Below, in pieces: positions 16,950 to 28,146 of a stretch of DNA of 64,000 bases. How positions within the stretch are numbered: the first letter of the stretch is position 1; each line of letters starts with the position of its first letter. The notes below the pieces were generated by a model that worked only from the letters and a program-made list of their open reading frames with translations, was not told the origin of the DNA and did not search any database. The translations under genes were made by a program, and so were the position numbers. This DNA comes from Marinisporobacter sp. (GTDB lineage: Bacteria; Bacillota; Clostridia; Peptostreptococcales; Thermotaleaceae): contig JAOARV010000067.1 of assembly GCA_025210395.1 (NCBI GenBank), positions 62,001-126,000 on the forward strand, read 5' to 3'.

Positions 16950-19409
16950 CTATATTTCTACCTTTTCAAGTCCCCATATTTTTTCGTTGTATTCTGATAC
17001 ACTTCTATCACTTGAAAAATACCCTGCATTTGCTACATTTACAATTGCTTTTCTTAACCAGCCTTCTTGATCTTGATAATCCTTATTTACTACAGCTTGA
17101 ATATTACAATAAGGTTCAAAATCCTTTAATACAAAATATTTATCTGCCATATCTCCCTCACCAAAGAGCAGCGAATTATATAATTCTTCAAATAACTTTC
17201 CTCCATCTGGCTGAAAAGTCCCATCTACAAGTGCTTTTACAGCTTTCTTCATTTCGTAATTATGCTCTAGTAACTCCCTTGGATGATATGTACCATATTT
17301 GTAATATTTCAAAACTTCATCAGCTGTTAAGCCAAATATATATATATTGTCATTTCCAACAAGCTCTTTTATTTCAACATTCGCTCCATCTAATGTTCCT
17401 ACCGTAATAGCTCCATTTAACATAAATTTCATATTCCCTGTTCCAGAAGCCTCTTTACTTGCTGTAGAAATTTGTTCGCTTATATCTGTAGCAGGAATAA
17501 TTTTTTCTGCTACAGATACCTTGTAATCCTCAAGAAATACAACCTTCATTCTATTCTTTACCCTTATATCATTATTTACCATTTGTGCTACGCTATGTAT
17601 GAGTTTAATCACGCGCTTAGCTCTTTTATATCCAGGTGATACTTTTGCCCCAAAAATGAATGTTCTAGGAACCATATCAAAATTAGAATCCTTAATCATT
17701 TTGTTGTATAGATAAATAATATGAAGTACATTCATAAGCTGTCTTTTATATTCATGCATTCTTTTAATCTGCACATCAAATATTGAATCAGTACTAACTT
17801 TTATTCCTGTAGTATCCATTATATAGTTAGCAAGACTTTCTTTATTTTTCTTCTTAATTTTGAAAAAAGCTTCTCTAAAAGAACGATCTTCTTTATAGGA
17901 CTCTAATTTCTTTAGCTCATTCCCTTGAAGAATCCAATCTTCCCCTATTGTATTTGTAATCAGCTTTGCTAAATCCTTATTAGAGGATAAGAGCCATCTT
18001 CTTTGTGTAACACCATTTGTTACATTTACAAACTGTGATGGATTTATTTTGTAAAAATCCTTGAACACCTTTTCTTTAAGAATATTTGTATGCAATGCAG
18101 ATACGCCATTCACTTTATGACTTGCAGCAATACAAAGATTTGCCATACGTACCTGATCACCAGAAATGATAGCCATATCAGAAATTTTATCCAATTGTTC
18201 AGGATAATATTCCCATAATCCTTTACAATATCTCTCATTGATTTCATGAATAATCATATATATTCTTGGAATCAATTGTTTCAGCATTGCACCCGACCAT
18301 TTTTCAAGGGCTTCAGGCATAATCGTATGGTTTGTATATGCAAAAACCTTTTTTGTAATGATCCAAGCTTCATCCCACTCTAGCTGCTCCTTGTCTAAAA
18401 GAATTCTCATAAGTTCTGGAATTGCAAGAGCTGGATGGGTATCATTAATATGAACAGCTATTTTTTCTGCAAGGGTATGAATATCACTATTTTCCTTATG
18501 TTTTTTCACGATATGTTGCATGGTGGCAGATACAAAGAAATAATGTTGCTTCAATCTCAAGGCTTTCCCCTCATAATGATAATCCTCAGGATATAAAACT
18601 TTTGATATAACCTCTGCTAGTTCTTTTTCCTCAACCGCCTTTATATAATCTCCTCTTCCAAAATGGCTCATATCCATGTTTTTAGGAGATCGTGCACTCC
18701 AAAGTCTCAGAGTATTCACTAGTTTTGAGTTATATCCTGTTATAGGAATCATATAAGGCACTGCCATAACAGAATTATATCCTTGATGCATAATTTTTAA
18801 TTTTCCATTTTCCCATACTTCCTTTATGCTTCCTCCAAATCTAACTTCTTGTTGGTCTTCTGGATCATGCACTTCCCATACATTTCCATATTCTAACCAA
18901 GGATCTGGTAACTCTATTTGGTATCCATCTACAATCTTTTGTTTGAAAAGTCCATATTCATATCGAATACCATATGCAGTACAAGGAAGTCCAAGGCTAG
19001 TCATTGAATCAAGATAACAAGCAGCCAATCTTCCGAGTCCTCCATTTCCTAATCCTGCATCGGGCTCAACCTCTATTACCTTTTCTAAATCTATTCCAAG
19101 TTCTGAAAGTGCATCTTTATATAAGTTTTCTTCAAACATGTTGCTAATATTATTTTCTAAAGATCTACCAATGAGATATTCAACAGATAAATAATACACC
19201 TTTTTATATTCTTTATCTGTAACAAATTCATTGGCTTTTGTCCACTTTTCCATAATCTCATCTCTAACAGTCATTGCACAAGCATGATAAATTTGGCGCA
19301 TAGTAGCATCTTCAAGATTTTTTCTGAAATATCTTTTGATTTTCCCTTCAACAGAATCCTTGATTCTACTTTTTTCTTTTTCATATTGAATATTTTTTTC
19401 GCTCATCAT
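16950..19409 (-). CDS. glgP: Glycogen/maltodextrin phosphorylase
   Basis: 819 residues, the standard length. It releases glucose-1-phosphate from alpha-1,4-glucan ends using pyridoxal phosphate. The cofactor lysine lies in ASGTGNMKFMLNGA, and VEPDAGLGNGGLGRLAACYL is the conserved N-terminal glucan/phosphate region. GVTQRRWLL and IHINDTHP-type segments (AVHINDTHPALAIPELMR) are also present. It sits 6 bp after glgA and 14 bp before the amylase, so synthesis and breakdown enzymes share one transcript. MM at the N-terminus leaves the start ambiguous by one codon. Confidence 0.97.
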   Translation of the reverse strand: MMSEKNIQYEKEKSRIKDSVEGKIKRYFRKNLEDATMRQIYHACAMTVRDEIMEKWTKANEFVTDKEYKKVYYLSVEYLIGRSLENNISNMFEENLYKDALSELGIDLEKVIEVEPDAGLGNGGLGRLAACYLDSMTSLGLPCTAYGIRYEYGLFKQKIVDGYQIELPDPWLEYGNVWEVHDPEDQQEVRFGGSIKEVWENGKLKIMHQGYNSVMAVPYMIPITGYNSKLVNTLRLWSARSPKNMDMSHFGRGDYIKAVEEKELAEVISKVLYPEDYHYEGKALRLKQHYFFVSATMQHIVKKHKENSDIHTLAEKIAVHINDTHPALAIPELMRILLDKEQLEWDEAWIITKKVFAYTNHTIMPEALEKWSGAMLKQLIPRIYMIIHEINERYCKGLWEYYPEQLDKISDMAIISGDQVRMANLCIAASHKVNGVSALHTNILKEKVFKDFYKINPSQFVNVTNGVTQRRWLLSSNKDLAKLITNTIGEDWILQGNELKKLESYKEDRSFREAFFKIKKKNKESLANYIMDTTGIKVSTDSIFDVQIKRMHEYKRQLMNVLHIIYLYNKMIKDSNFDMVPRTFIFGAKVSPGYKRAKRVIKLIHSVAQMVNNDIRVKNRMKVVFLEDYKVSVAEKIIPATDISEQISTASKEASGTGNMKFMLNGAITVGTLDGANVEIKELVGNDNIYIFGLTADEVLKYYKYGTYHPRELLEHNYEMKKAVKALVDGTFQPDGGKLFEELYNSLLFGEGDMADKYFVLKDFEPYCNIQAVVNKDYQDQEGWLRKAIVNVANAGYFSSDRSVSEYNEKIWGLEKVEI

Positions 19410-19415
19410 ATCACC

Positions 19416-20846
19416 CTATATCATTAAATTTTCATAAACTTGAATATATTTTTTTGCAGACAAATCCCAGCCATATTCGCAAGACATACTATTTTTCATA
19501 ATATTCTCCCATCGTTCTCGATCATAATGAAAACCGACAGCCCTTTTAATTGTATGAAGCATGTCATGAGCATTATAATTCATAAAGCTAAAACCATTCC
19601 CATCCCCTGTATATTCATTATAGGGTCTTACTGTATCATATAAGCCACCTGTTTCTCTCACAATAGGTAGGGTACCATATTTTAATGCAATAAGTTGTCC
19701 TATTCCACAAGGTTCAAAACGAGAAGGCATTAAAAACATATCCGAACCTGCATAAATTTTATGAGCTAGCCCTTCATCAAAACCTATAATCGTAGCAACT
19801 TTTCCCTCATATTGTTTAGATGCATTCAAAAACATATTTTCATAATGGGAGTCTCCTTTTCCAAGAACAATTAACTGCACATCCTCTTTTAGTATTTCAT
19901 GGAGTACGCTTTCTACAAGGTCTAACCCCTTTTGGCTCACAAGTCTTGAAATAATTGAAATAATTGGTACATTCCATCTTTCATGTAACCCTACACACTT
20001 TTGAAGTTCATTCTTATTATGATATTTATCTTCAATATTATTCATATTATATTTTTTAAATATTAAAGCATCATTTTCCGGATCAAAAATATGATCATCC
20101 ACACCATTTAATATGCCACAAAGCTTGTGGCTATAATTACTTAATAATCCATCAAGTCCTTCGCCGAACTCAGGTCTTTTGATTTCCTCTGCATAGGTAG
20201 GACTAACTGTAGTAATATAATCCGAAAAGACAATCCCAGCTTTTAAAAGATTTATATCTTTATGATATTCAAATTTATCTGGTGTAAAATGCTCCTCATC
20301 AATTCCTAATACATCTTCAATGATTGCTCCATCAAATCTTCCTTGATATTTCAGGTTATGTATTGTAAGAAGGGTCTTTATTTTCCCTAAATCAGCATAA
20401 TAACCATAATGCAATTTCAAATAAGCTGGAATTAATGCTGTTTGCCAATCATTGCAATGAATAATATCTGGCATAAAATTCATACAATGAAGTGCATCAA
20501 TTACTGCCTTAGAAAAGTAAGCAAATCGCTCAGCCTCATCAAAATAACCATAACATCCTCCTCTCTTAAAATAGTATTCATTATCTATAAAGTAATAGGT
20601 TACCCCATCAAGTTCTAATTGTTCTACCCCACAATATTGACTTCTCCATCCAAGATTCATATGAAAATTTCCTATATGTTTTGTATTATTTCTATAAATA
20701 TCAGGGATCGAATCATAATAGGGCATTACTACTCTTGCATCTACCCCATTTTTTTTGAGTGCCTTAGGCAAGGCTCCAATCACATCTCCTAATCCTCCAG
20801 TTTTTGCAAAAGGATATGCTTCTGACGCAGCAATCAAAACCTTCAT
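19416..20846 (-). CDS. glgA: Glycogen synthase (ADP-glucose)
   Basis: About 476 residues from MKVLIAASEAYPFAKTGGLG. The longer frame is rejected because AAAGGAGGGGG ends a few bases before the ATG-ATG pair. KTGGLGDV at the N-terminus binds ADP-glucose, and the C-terminal GT5 signature MPSRFEPCGIGQLIALKYG carries the catalytic Glu. It extends alpha-1,4-glucan chains from the ADP-glucose made by GlgC. The gene lies between glgD and glgP. Confidence 0.97.
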   Translation of the reverse strand: MKVLIAASEAYPFAKTGGLGDVIGALPKALKKNGVDARVVMPYYDSIPDIYRNNTKHIGNFHMNLGWRSQYCGVEQLELDGVTYYFIDNEYYFKRGGCYGYFDEAERFAYFSKAVIDALHCMNFMPDIIHCNDWQTALIPAYLKLHYGYYADLGKIKTLLTIHNLKYQGRFDGAIIEDVLGIDEEHFTPDKFEYHKDINLLKAGIVFSDYITTVSPTYAEEIKRPEFGEGLDGLLSNYSHKLCGILNGVDDHIFDPENDALIFKKYNMNNIEDKYHNKNELQKCVGLHERWNVPIISIISRLVSQKGLDLVESVLHEILKEDVQLIVLGKGDSHYENMFLNASKQYEGKVATIIGFDEGLAHKIYAGSDMFLMPSRFEPCGIGQLIALKYGTLPIVRETGGLYDTVRPYNEYTGDGNGFSFMNYNAHDMLHTIKRAVGFHYDRERWENIMKNSMSCEYGWDLSAKKYIQVYENLMI

Positions 20847-20872
20847 CATACCCCCTCCTTTCGAATTCTTAA

Positions 20873-21994
20873 TCAAATCAATTGTCCTTTTTCTACAACA
20901 AAGGGATAATTTAGCTCTCCCTTAAGATTCTTTTTCCTTCTGACCCTTACATTTTTGCCAAGAATAACATTTTCAAGTTTTGAATTTTCCTGAATAACAC
21001 AATTAGGTAGCACGATGCAATTTTGAACATTCGCACCCTTCTCAACATTTACACCTCTGAAAATCACACTATTTTCTACATATCCATCAATTGTACAGCC
21101 TTCTGCAACAGCAGAATTTTTTACAATAGCATGTTTTCCATAGAAAACAGGTGTCTCATCTTTTATTCTTGTATAAACCTTCCCATTCTCATGAAAGATC
21201 TCATTTCGTTTCTCAACATTTAGCATATCCATATTGCAGTTATAGTAATTTACGATGGAATGAACCTTTGCAAGATATCCCCTGTAGGGATACGCATAAT
21301 ATTTTAATCTATCAACATTTTTTGAGATAATATCTATAATAAAATCACTTTTCCCACATGCTGCCCCTTCTTCTATAAGTTCCTCAAATAACTTCTTTGA
21401 CATAATCATCATTTTCATACAAATACTTTTTAGAGATGAGTTTTTTCTATGATAATCAAAGGAAGCTACCCGTCCGTCACCACTTATATCCATTAATATA
21501 TACTCTTTTGTTGCTTCATCAACAAGTTCTTTTTCTTCTTTATATAAAAAAGTAATATCTGCTCCTTTTTCAATGTGAAAGTCTAACATGTCATTATAGG
21601 TTAAATTACAAATCATATGACTTCCACAAATCAAAACATATTCTTGTGTACTTCTTTTTACATAATCCATTATGCTTCTAAAAGCATAAGTACTTCCCTT
21701 ATAATCATGATCCTTTTCATGTTTTCTATAAGGTGTAAGAATAAACAGACCATCCTTTTTCCTATCTAAATCCCATTCTTTTCCAGTTGCTAAATGATTC
21801 ATCAATGAACTATAATTTTTTTTCGTAATAATCCCTATATTTTGTATTCCTGAATTCACCATATTCGATAACATAAAATCAATCATTCTATATCTTCCCC
21901 ATATAGGTAATGCTGCAATGGATCTTTTTTGGGTAAGACTCTTTAAATCAAAATCCTTTTCTTCTGTATATATAATCCCCATCATTTTCTTCAC
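20873..21994 (-). CDS. glgD: Glucose-1-phosphate adenylyltransferase regulatory subunit GlgD
   Basis: 373 residues, homologous along its length to the GlgC encoded just upstream (nucleotidyltransferase domain plus C-terminal left-handed helix repeats such as [19 protein letters not shown]). The catalytic N-terminal GGxGxRLxxLT loop of GlgC is missing here (it reads [13 protein letters not shown]), which is the hallmark of GlgD, a partner that boosts GlgC in Firmicutes. Translation begins at GTG overlapping the glgC stop codon, so the two are coupled. Confidence 0.93.
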   Translation of the reverse strand: MKKMMGIIYTEEKDFDLKSLTQKRSIAALPIWGRYRMIDFMLSNMVNSGIQNIGIITKKNYSSLMNHLATGKEWDLDRKKDGLFILTPYRKHEKDHDYKGSTYAFRSIMDYVKRSTQEYVLICGSHMICNLTYNDMLDFHIEKGADITFLYKEEKELVDEATKEYILMDISGDGRVASFDYHRKNSSLKSICMKMMIMSKKLFEELIEEGAACGKSDFIIDIISKNVDRLKYYAYPYRGYLAKVHSIVNYYNCNMDMLNVEKRNEIFHENGKVYTRIKDETPVFYGKHAIVKNSAVAEGCTIDGYVENSVIFRGVNVEKGANVQNCIVLPNCVIQENSKLENVILGKNVRVRRKKNLKGELNYPFVVEKGQLI

Positions 21995-23253
21995 ATTGCA
22001 CCATCTCCTTTAATATAACCTCCTGAATCTATGATCTTTTCCTCATCAAGAGATGCTTCTAGAACACAATTTTTACCTATCACAGTTCCAGAAGGTATCG
22101 TTATTTTTTCTCCTACAATCGAAATTTCACTACAATAAATATCAGGAAAATTTTTGTTTTCTTTCATTTGTCCAAATCCGATCCGACAGTTTTCCTTAAT
22201 AGTTGATTCTTCTCCAATAACTGCACATTGTATCTTAGTACCCTCTCCCACCACACAGCCTGGTAATATAATAGAATTTTCGATTTCACATTTTCTTCCT
22301 ATCACTACCCCAGAAGAAACGATTGAGTTCGTTATCCTTCCATAAATCAAACTACCATCAGCAATAATTGAATTTTTCACCTCTGCACTTTCCCCTAAAA
22401 AATGAGACGGTTCTGTATTATTTCTACTGTACACTGACCACTTTGAATCAAACAAATTTAGCTTTTCCTCATCTGATATAAGATCCATATTAGATTCCCA
22501 ATAACTATGTATAGTTCCTACATCTTTCCAATACCCTGTAAAGGGATATGCATACATTCTTTGCCCCTTTTGAAGCATAGCTGGAATAATATTTTTTCCA
22601 AAATCATGATTTGATTCTGTATTGATTTCATCTTCAATTAAATATTTTTTTAGAATATCCCAATTAAATATGTATACCCCCATAGATGCTTTATTGCTTT
22701 TTGGTTTTTGGGGTTTCTCTTCGAATTCATAAATATAGTTATCATCATGGGTATTCATAATACCAAATCTACTTGCTTCTGATAGAGGAACATTCATTAC
22801 AGCTATCGTTGCATCTGCTTGATTATTTTTGTGGTGTTCAAGCATTTTACTATAATCCATCTTATAAACATGATCTCCTGATAGGACAAAAACATATTTA
22901 GGGTTATACTGTTCAACAAACTCAATATTCTGATAAATAGCATTTGCAGTACCCTTATACCATTCTCCACTTTGTCCATTTATACATGGTTGAAGTACTG
23001 TTACACCTCCATTTTCCCTATCTAGATCCCATGGTAAACCACTTCCTATATACGCATTTAGTTTTAAGGGTCTATATTGAGTCAATACCCCCACTGTATC
23101 TATTCCAGAATTGGTACAATTACTTAAAGTAAAATCTATAATTCTATATTTCCCACCAAATGGTACTGCTGGCTTAGCCAACTTTTTTGTCAGTATACCT
23201 AATCGATTTCCCCTGCCCCCAGCAAGGATCATGGCAATACATTCTTTTTTCAT
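21991..23253 (-). CDS. glgC: Glucose-1-phosphate adenylyltransferase
   Basis: About 420 residues from [19 protein letters not shown]; earlier in-frame GTG/ATG codons fall inside or too close to the GAGGTGG ribosome binding site. It makes ADP-glucose from ATP and glucose-1-phosphate, the committed step of glycogen synthesis. The signature [20 protein letters not shown], the [13 protein letters not shown] metal site and the [19 protein letters not shown] sugar-phosphate region are intact. C-terminal hexapeptide repeats form the oligomer/allosteric domain. Confidence 0.96.
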   Translation of the reverse strand: MKKECIAMILAGGRGNRLGILTKKLAKPAVPFGGKYRIIDFTLSNCTNSGIDTVGVLTQYRPLKLNAYIGSGLPWDLDRENGGVTVLQPCINGQSGEWYKGTANAIYQNIEFVEQYNPKYVFVLSGDHVYKMDYSKMLEHHKNNQADATIAVMNVPLSEASRFGIMNTHDDNYIYEFEEKPQKPKSNKASMGVYIFNWDILKKYLIEDEINTESNHDFGKNIIPAMLQKGQRMYAYPFTGYWKDVGTIHSYWESNMDLISDEEKLNLFDSKWSVYSRNNTEPSHFLGESAEVKNSIIADGSLIYGRITNSIVSSGVVIGRKCEIENSIILPGCVVGEGTKIQCAVIGEESTIKENCRIGFGQMKENKNFPDIYCSEISIVGEKITIPSGTVIGKNCVLEASLDEEKIIDSGGYIKGDGAM

Positions 23254-23309
23254 TGTCATATCCACCTCGCAATCTATCTACAACAACCTTTACAAATTTG
23301 CAGAATTCA

Positions 23310-25238
23310 TTATTCATCTAACAATGCTACTCGATCTTTAATTTTATCACCGCTTATTGGTTTTAAATATATTACAGAAAGTGCTGGCAAGACAATTTCT
23401 ATAGATTGTTCAAAATTATCATAAGGAACATTTTCCGTCCTTATTATATTTTCATCTACTATACTACATCCACCATAAATGTAATAATCACTATTAAAAG
23501 CTTCCCTATACCCCATTAAATCTGGTACGCCTATTCTATATTGCTTTCTGACTACTGGCGTAAAATTACATATGACAATTATGTGGGTATTTTTACTCTT
23601 TCGGATAAACGATACAACACTCTGCTCATAATCGCTATGACTAATCCAGTTAAATCCCTCCCAACATGTATCTAGCTCCCAAAATGCTTTTTCATCTTTA
23701 TAAAATCTATTCAAATCCTTCACATAGTTCTTTAACTTTTTATGCATTTCAAAGTCTAGAAGATTCCAGTCAAGTTGATCAAAAAACTTCCACTCATGAA
23801 ATTGACCAAACTCTCCTCCCATAAAATTAAGCTTTTTCCCTGGATAAGCATACATATAACCATAGAGTAATCTAAGATTTGCAAACTTACTTTCATAATT
23901 TCCCCACATTTTATCAATAAGAGATTTTTTTCCATAAACAACTTCATCATGAGATAAAGATAATATATAATTTTCAGAAAAAGCATACATCATACTAAAA
24001 GTTAATGCCCTGTGATTATATTTTCTATATACAGGGTCTAACGACATGTACTCAAGAGTATCATGCATCCATCCCATATTCCATTTATATCCATACCCAA
24101 GACCACCTTCATGTTTAGGCTTCGTGACAAGGGGCCATGCAGTTGATTCCTCTGCAATCATCATAATTCCAGGGAATTTTCCATAAACTACCTCATTCAA
24201 TTTTTTCATAAAATCAATAGCTTCAAGATTCTCATGCCCTCCATATTTATTAGGAATCCAATTTCCCTTTTCCCTTCCATAATCGAGATAGAGCATAGAA
24301 CTCACTGCATCCACTCTTAAACCATCTATATGATAAACATCAAACCAGAAAACAGCATTAGAGATCAAAAAACTCATTACCTCATTTCTTCCATAATTAA
24401 ATATATATGTTCCCCAGTGCATATGCTCTCCTTGCCTTGGATCTTCATGTTCATAGAGAGCTGTTCCATCAAATCGAGCAAGACCATTTTCATCCTTTGG
24501 AAAATGTGCAGGAACCCAATCAAGAATAACGCCAATGCCTTCCTTATGACATTGATCTACTAAATACATAAAATCCTTTGGTGTTCCATACCTACTTGTT
24601 ACTGCATAATACCCTGTAATTTGATACCCCCATGAGTCATCTAAAGGATGTTCAGAAATGGGCATCAACTCAATATGTGTATATCCCATATCCACCACAT
24701 ATTCTACTAGCTCATCTGCTAAGTTTCTATAATTTAAGAATTTATCATCTTTCTTTTTCCATGAACCCAGATGTACTTCATATATTGAAATGGGTCGATT
24801 ATATATTTCTTTAGTAGGTCTATTTTTCATCCATTGAGAATCATTCCATTTATACCCATCTATAGAATAGACTACTGATGCATTATCAGGTCTTTCTTCA
24901 GAAAAATAACCATAGGGATCACTTTTATATACAATTTTTCCATCAGCAGTTTCTATGGCATATTTATATAGATCATATTCCTTAACACCTTCAATAAATA
25001 TCTGCCATCCCCCTAATGTGTTATGCATTTTATCTTTTTCTCTATCCCAATTATTAAAGCTTCCAACCACACTTATAGCTACAGCATTAGGAGCCCAAAC
25101 TGTAAACCATGCTCCATCTACTTCCCTATATTTTTTTAGGTGACAGCCCATCATACGATAGGCATTACAATTTGTGCCTTCATGAAAAAGATACATTTGA
25201 TATTCACTAATAAACTCTTCTTTTTGTTTTGTTATCAT
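23310..25238 (-). CDS. glgB: 1,4-alpha-glucan branching enzyme
   Basis: About 642 residues from [14 protein letters not shown], chosen because GGAGG lies upstream and the longer N-terminus has no family counterpart. A CBM48 domain ([19 protein letters not shown]) precedes a GH13 barrel. Catalytic Asp lies in [15 protein letters not shown], Glu in [11 protein letters not shown] and the third Asp in [13 protein letters not shown]. It introduces alpha-1,6 branches into glycogen and is the first gene of the six-gene operon glgB-C-D-A-P-amylase. Confidence 0.96.
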   Translation of the reverse strand: MITKQKEEFISEYQMYLFHEGTNCNAYRMMGCHLKKYREVDGAWFTVWAPNAVAISVVGSFNNWDREKDKMHNTLGGWQIFIEGVKEYDLYKYAIETADGKIVYKSDPYGYFSEERPDNASVVYSIDGYKWNDSQWMKNRPTKEIYNRPISIYEVHLGSWKKKDDKFLNYRNLADELVEYVVDMGYTHIELMPISEHPLDDSWGYQITGYYAVTSRYGTPKDFMYLVDQCHKEGIGVILDWVPAHFPKDENGLARFDGTALYEHEDPRQGEHMHWGTYIFNYGRNEVMSFLISNAVFWFDVYHIDGLRVDAVSSMLYLDYGREKGNWIPNKYGGHENLEAIDFMKKLNEVVYGKFPGIMMIAEESTAWPLVTKPKHEGGLGYGYKWNMGWMHDTLEYMSLDPVYRKYNHRALTFSMMYAFSENYILSLSHDEVVYGKKSLIDKMWGNYESKFANLRLLYGYMYAYPGKKLNFMGGEFGQFHEWKFFDQLDWNLLDFEMHKKLKNYVKDLNRFYKDEKAFWELDTCWEGFNWISHSDYEQSVVSFIRKSKNTHIIVICNFTPVVRKQYRIGVPDLMGYREAFNSDYYIYGGCSIVDENIIRTENVPYDNFEQSIEIVLPALSVIYLKPISGDKIKDRVALLDE

Positions 25239-25402
25239 AAAAAAACCAATCCTCCATTTTCCACCCATCCAAACCAGTCCATCATAAAATGTACTTATTA
25301 ACATCCTAAAATATATGACAAACATTTGTATTTTTTACATTTATAACTTTTTTTATACCCTTTTAATAAATTCAGAAGATTCTTTATTCTTTAAAATTTA
25401 TT

Positions 25403-25438
25403 AAAAGGGTTGTGCCTAACATTAGGCACAACCCTTTT
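25403..25438. terminator. Terminator after the MCP-SBP fusion gene
   Basis: Perfect 17-bp arms (AAAAGGGTTGTGCCTAA and its complement) around a 2-nt core. It lies 82 bp beyond the fusion gene's stop codon and before the divergent-side glgB promoter region. Confidence 0.85.
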
Positions 25439-25520
25439 ATTTTCATATCTGAACAACATCATAATTGATCCATATTGATGTAAAAAATTATTTCTCTTCA
25501 CTTGAATTGTTTCACAAAAT

Positions 25521-28034
25521 TTACAATTCCACACTAACCTCTTTTTTGCCATTATCCTGCCTCAAATTTTTTTCTATAATAATATCTTCATATTTAATTG
25601 TTCCAAGAGGACTAACTCTTACCCCTATTACTCCTTTCCTTGAAACATATCCAAATTGAGGATAATATAAGGATATCCATGGCATATCTTCTATAATTAT
25701 TTTCTGTAAATCCTTATACATTTGATTTCTTTTTTTAGGATTTATGATTTCCTTTGCTTTATTCATCATTTCTGTAACTTTAGGGTTATTATAACCAGTA
25801 AAATCAGTAACATTAGATGGATTAAACAATGGCTCTAAAAAATTATCCATATCCCCTGTATCTGCAATCCATCGATCTACAAATAAATCACATCTATTAA
25901 GTACCTCTCTATCTACATAATGATCAGGATGTACCTTCTCTACAGTACACTTAATTCCTACTTCTTTTAAATCATTCATAATAAATTGTGCTATTTTATT
26001 AAAAATCGTATCACAGCTTTCATCTCTAATTAATACTTTAAGCTTTGTTGATCCTATTAAAGAATGTTTTTTGTTTAAAATATCTTTTGCTTCTCTAGGA
26101 TTATATCCAACTCCTAATAAATCATTATTCTCCATCATGCTAGATGGGATAGGACCCTTAGCTTCTTCTCCAAGCCCGCCTAATACTTCATGAATAATTT
26201 TTTCTTTATTGATTGCTGAATTAAGGGCTTTTCTAATTTCATGATCTTTAGCAAAAATAGAATTTGATCCTAAATTGAATCCAGCATAATAAGTTCCCAT
26301 AATGCTCTTATAGTTTATATTTGAAATTTTTGCCTGGGATAACTCATTTATTTGTTGTTCATTATCTATCATCATAAAATCACACTCTTTATTAATGAAG
26401 CTATTTACTGCCTTTGTTCCATCATAATTCACAATAATTTTATCTACATAGGGAATTCCAGCAAAATAATCTTCAAATGCCGTTAATATGCATTTTTCAT
26501 CATCTATATTTTCTATCCTATATGGACCACATCCTGTAAGCTTTCCTTTTTGTCCCTCTTCTTTTGATAATATGGCGCAAACACATTGTCCTAAATTAAG
26601 TAAAAAGCCACTATAAGGTCCTGTTAGTTTAATAGAGATTCTATATTGATCTATAACCTTTATTCCTGTAACTTCTTTTTCTTTTCCTTCATTGTATCCT
26701 TTGGCTCCTTCGACTTGTTCTAAAAGCCATGTATTTGGAGATTTTAAAACTGGACTTAGTAATCTTTCATAGGTATACTTTATATCTTGAGCAGTTATTT
26801 CCTTCCCATTATGAAATTTAGCACCTTTTCTTAAATTAAATACCCATGTCAAATTATCTTCCTCTATATACCAGCTTTTAGCAATCCCTGCCGTAATTTC
26901 TCCCGTAGAGCTTATCAATAATAATCCTGCGTGAACATTATATGCAATTTGAGCACTTTGTGTATCCATGACTAATTGTGGATCATACTCTAATGGAGCA
27001 GTACTTAAATAAGTTTTAAGGGAGGATTCATTTTTCTTTGTTCTTTGGATTTTCTCTAGAAGGTTAGTAGATATACTTTGTAGATCCTTTGAAACCTCTG
27101 AAAGAAGTTTTAACGAAGTTTTTGTATACTGGGTATTTAAAGATGCTGTCTCTACCATATTCATCACATCTTCTGATGTTTTATTCATTTCTTCTGTTGA
27201 GACAATAATCCGATCCAAACCTTTCATTTGCCTTGAAACAACGGTGCTAATTTCTTCAGCTACATTACTAGTAGTTCCCACAGCACTTATAATCCTATTA
27301 AATACTTCTTTTGTATTCTTTGCAATTTTATTCCCCTCTAATACCTTGTTCATACTTTCATTCATAGCAGCAATGGTCTCATCAATACTTTCATTAATCT
27401 CATAAATGGTATTTGAGATCTGCCCTGCTGACTCAGCACTTCTTTGAGCTAAATTTTTAACTTCTTTCGCTACTACCCCAAAACCTTGTCCTGCTTCTCC
27501 AGCTCTTGCTGCTTCAATAGATGCATTTAATGCTAATAAATTAGTATGATCGGCTATATCCTTTATCATTTTAAGCATCTCATTGATATGAGCTGATTTT
27601 ACACTTAGATCATTGACAACCTTTTTTACATTTTCTACAGATATTTCAATCTCCCTCATAGCTTGAATAGAGTGGTCTGCTGCATCATTCCCTCCTTTAG
27701 CAATTCCCATTGTTTCTTGAGCTATGACCTTTGAATTTTCTGTCCTTGATAAAACTTCTTCTGCTAAGGCTGTATAATTACTAATTTCACTTACAACCTT
27801 TTCTATAGATTCCATTTGTATTTCTACATGATTAGAAATATTATGCGTAAGTGTTATTGCGTTTTCCGCCATAGAGCCCGTTTCTTCTATTTTTTCATTG
27901 ATTCTATTGACAATACATTTTTGATTATGCTTTAAGAGACTTATTTCATCATTATGTTCCACATTATATATGTTCTCATCTGTAGCAATATAATCAGCAG
28001 CTTTAACCCCTAATCCTCTTCTCCATTTGAACAT
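25521..28034 (-). CDS. Cytoplasmic chemoreceptor signalling domain fused to an SBP_bac_5 ligand-binding domain
   Basis: 837 residues with no signal peptide or membrane segment. Residues about 40-335 form a long MCP coiled coil with the conserved hairpin tip at 157-190 ([19 protein letters not shown]), the CheA/CheW contact. Residues about 341-820 are a family 5 extracellular solute-binding protein domain (oligopeptide/nickel type): [44 protein letters not shown] and [18 protein letters not shown] are typical. The binding domain is therefore in the cytoplasm, as in SgrR. It most likely reports an internal peptide-like or other small ligand to the chemotaxis array. It lies 112 bp after an ABC permease gene on the same strand. 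Confidence 0.9.
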   Translation of the reverse strand: MFKWRRGLGVKAADYIATDENIYNVEHNDEISLLKHNQKCIVNRINEKIEETGSMAENAITLTHNISNHVEIQMESIEKVVSEISNYTALAEEVLSRTENSKVIAQETMGIAKGGNDAADHSIQAMREIEISVENVKKVVNDLSVKSAHINEMLKMIKDIADHTNLLALNASIEAARAGEAGQGFGVVAKEVKNLAQRSAESAGQISNTIYEINESIDETIAAMNESMNKVLEGNKIAKNTKEVFNRIISAVGTTSNVAEEISTVVSRQMKGLDRIIVSTEEMNKTSEDVMNMVETASLNTQYTKTSLKLLSEVSKDLQSISTNLLEKIQRTKKNESSLKTYLSTAPLEYDPQLVMDTQSAQIAYNVHAGLLLISSTGEITAGIAKSWYIEEDNLTWVFNLRKGAKFHNGKEITAQDIKYTYERLLSPVLKSPNTWLLEQVEGAKGYNEGKEKEVTGIKVIDQYRISIKLTGPYSGFLLNLGQCVCAILSKEEGQKGKLTGCGPYRIENIDDEKCILTAFEDYFAGIPYVDKIIVNYDGTKAVNSFINKECDFMMIDNEQQINELSQAKISNINYKSIMGTYYAGFNLGSNSIFAKDHEIRKALNSAINKEKIIHEVLGGLGEEAKGPIPSSMMENNDLLGVGYNPREAKDILNKKHSLIGSTKLKVLIRDESCDTIFNKIAQFIMNDLKEVGIKCTVEKVHPDHYVDREVLNRCDLFVDRWIADTGDMDNFLEPLFNPSNVTDFTGYNNPKVTEMMNKAKEIINPKKRNQMYKDLQKIIIEDMPWISLYYPQFGYVSRKGVIGVRVSPLGTIKYEDIIIEKNLRQDNGKKEVSVEL

Positions 28035-28146
28035 TTACTTCACCTCATTTGTATTCATTCTCCTCTATCATTTTACACTATTACAACTTATTTTGTAAAA
28101 TATTACTGCATTTTAAAAATTCACACAATGAAGTAACTTTTATTCT

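Noticed and set aside
17012..17407. Plus-strand 131-codon frame inside glgP
   Set aside because: Antisense shadow of a conserved gene with low-complexity Leu/Tyr-rich translation.
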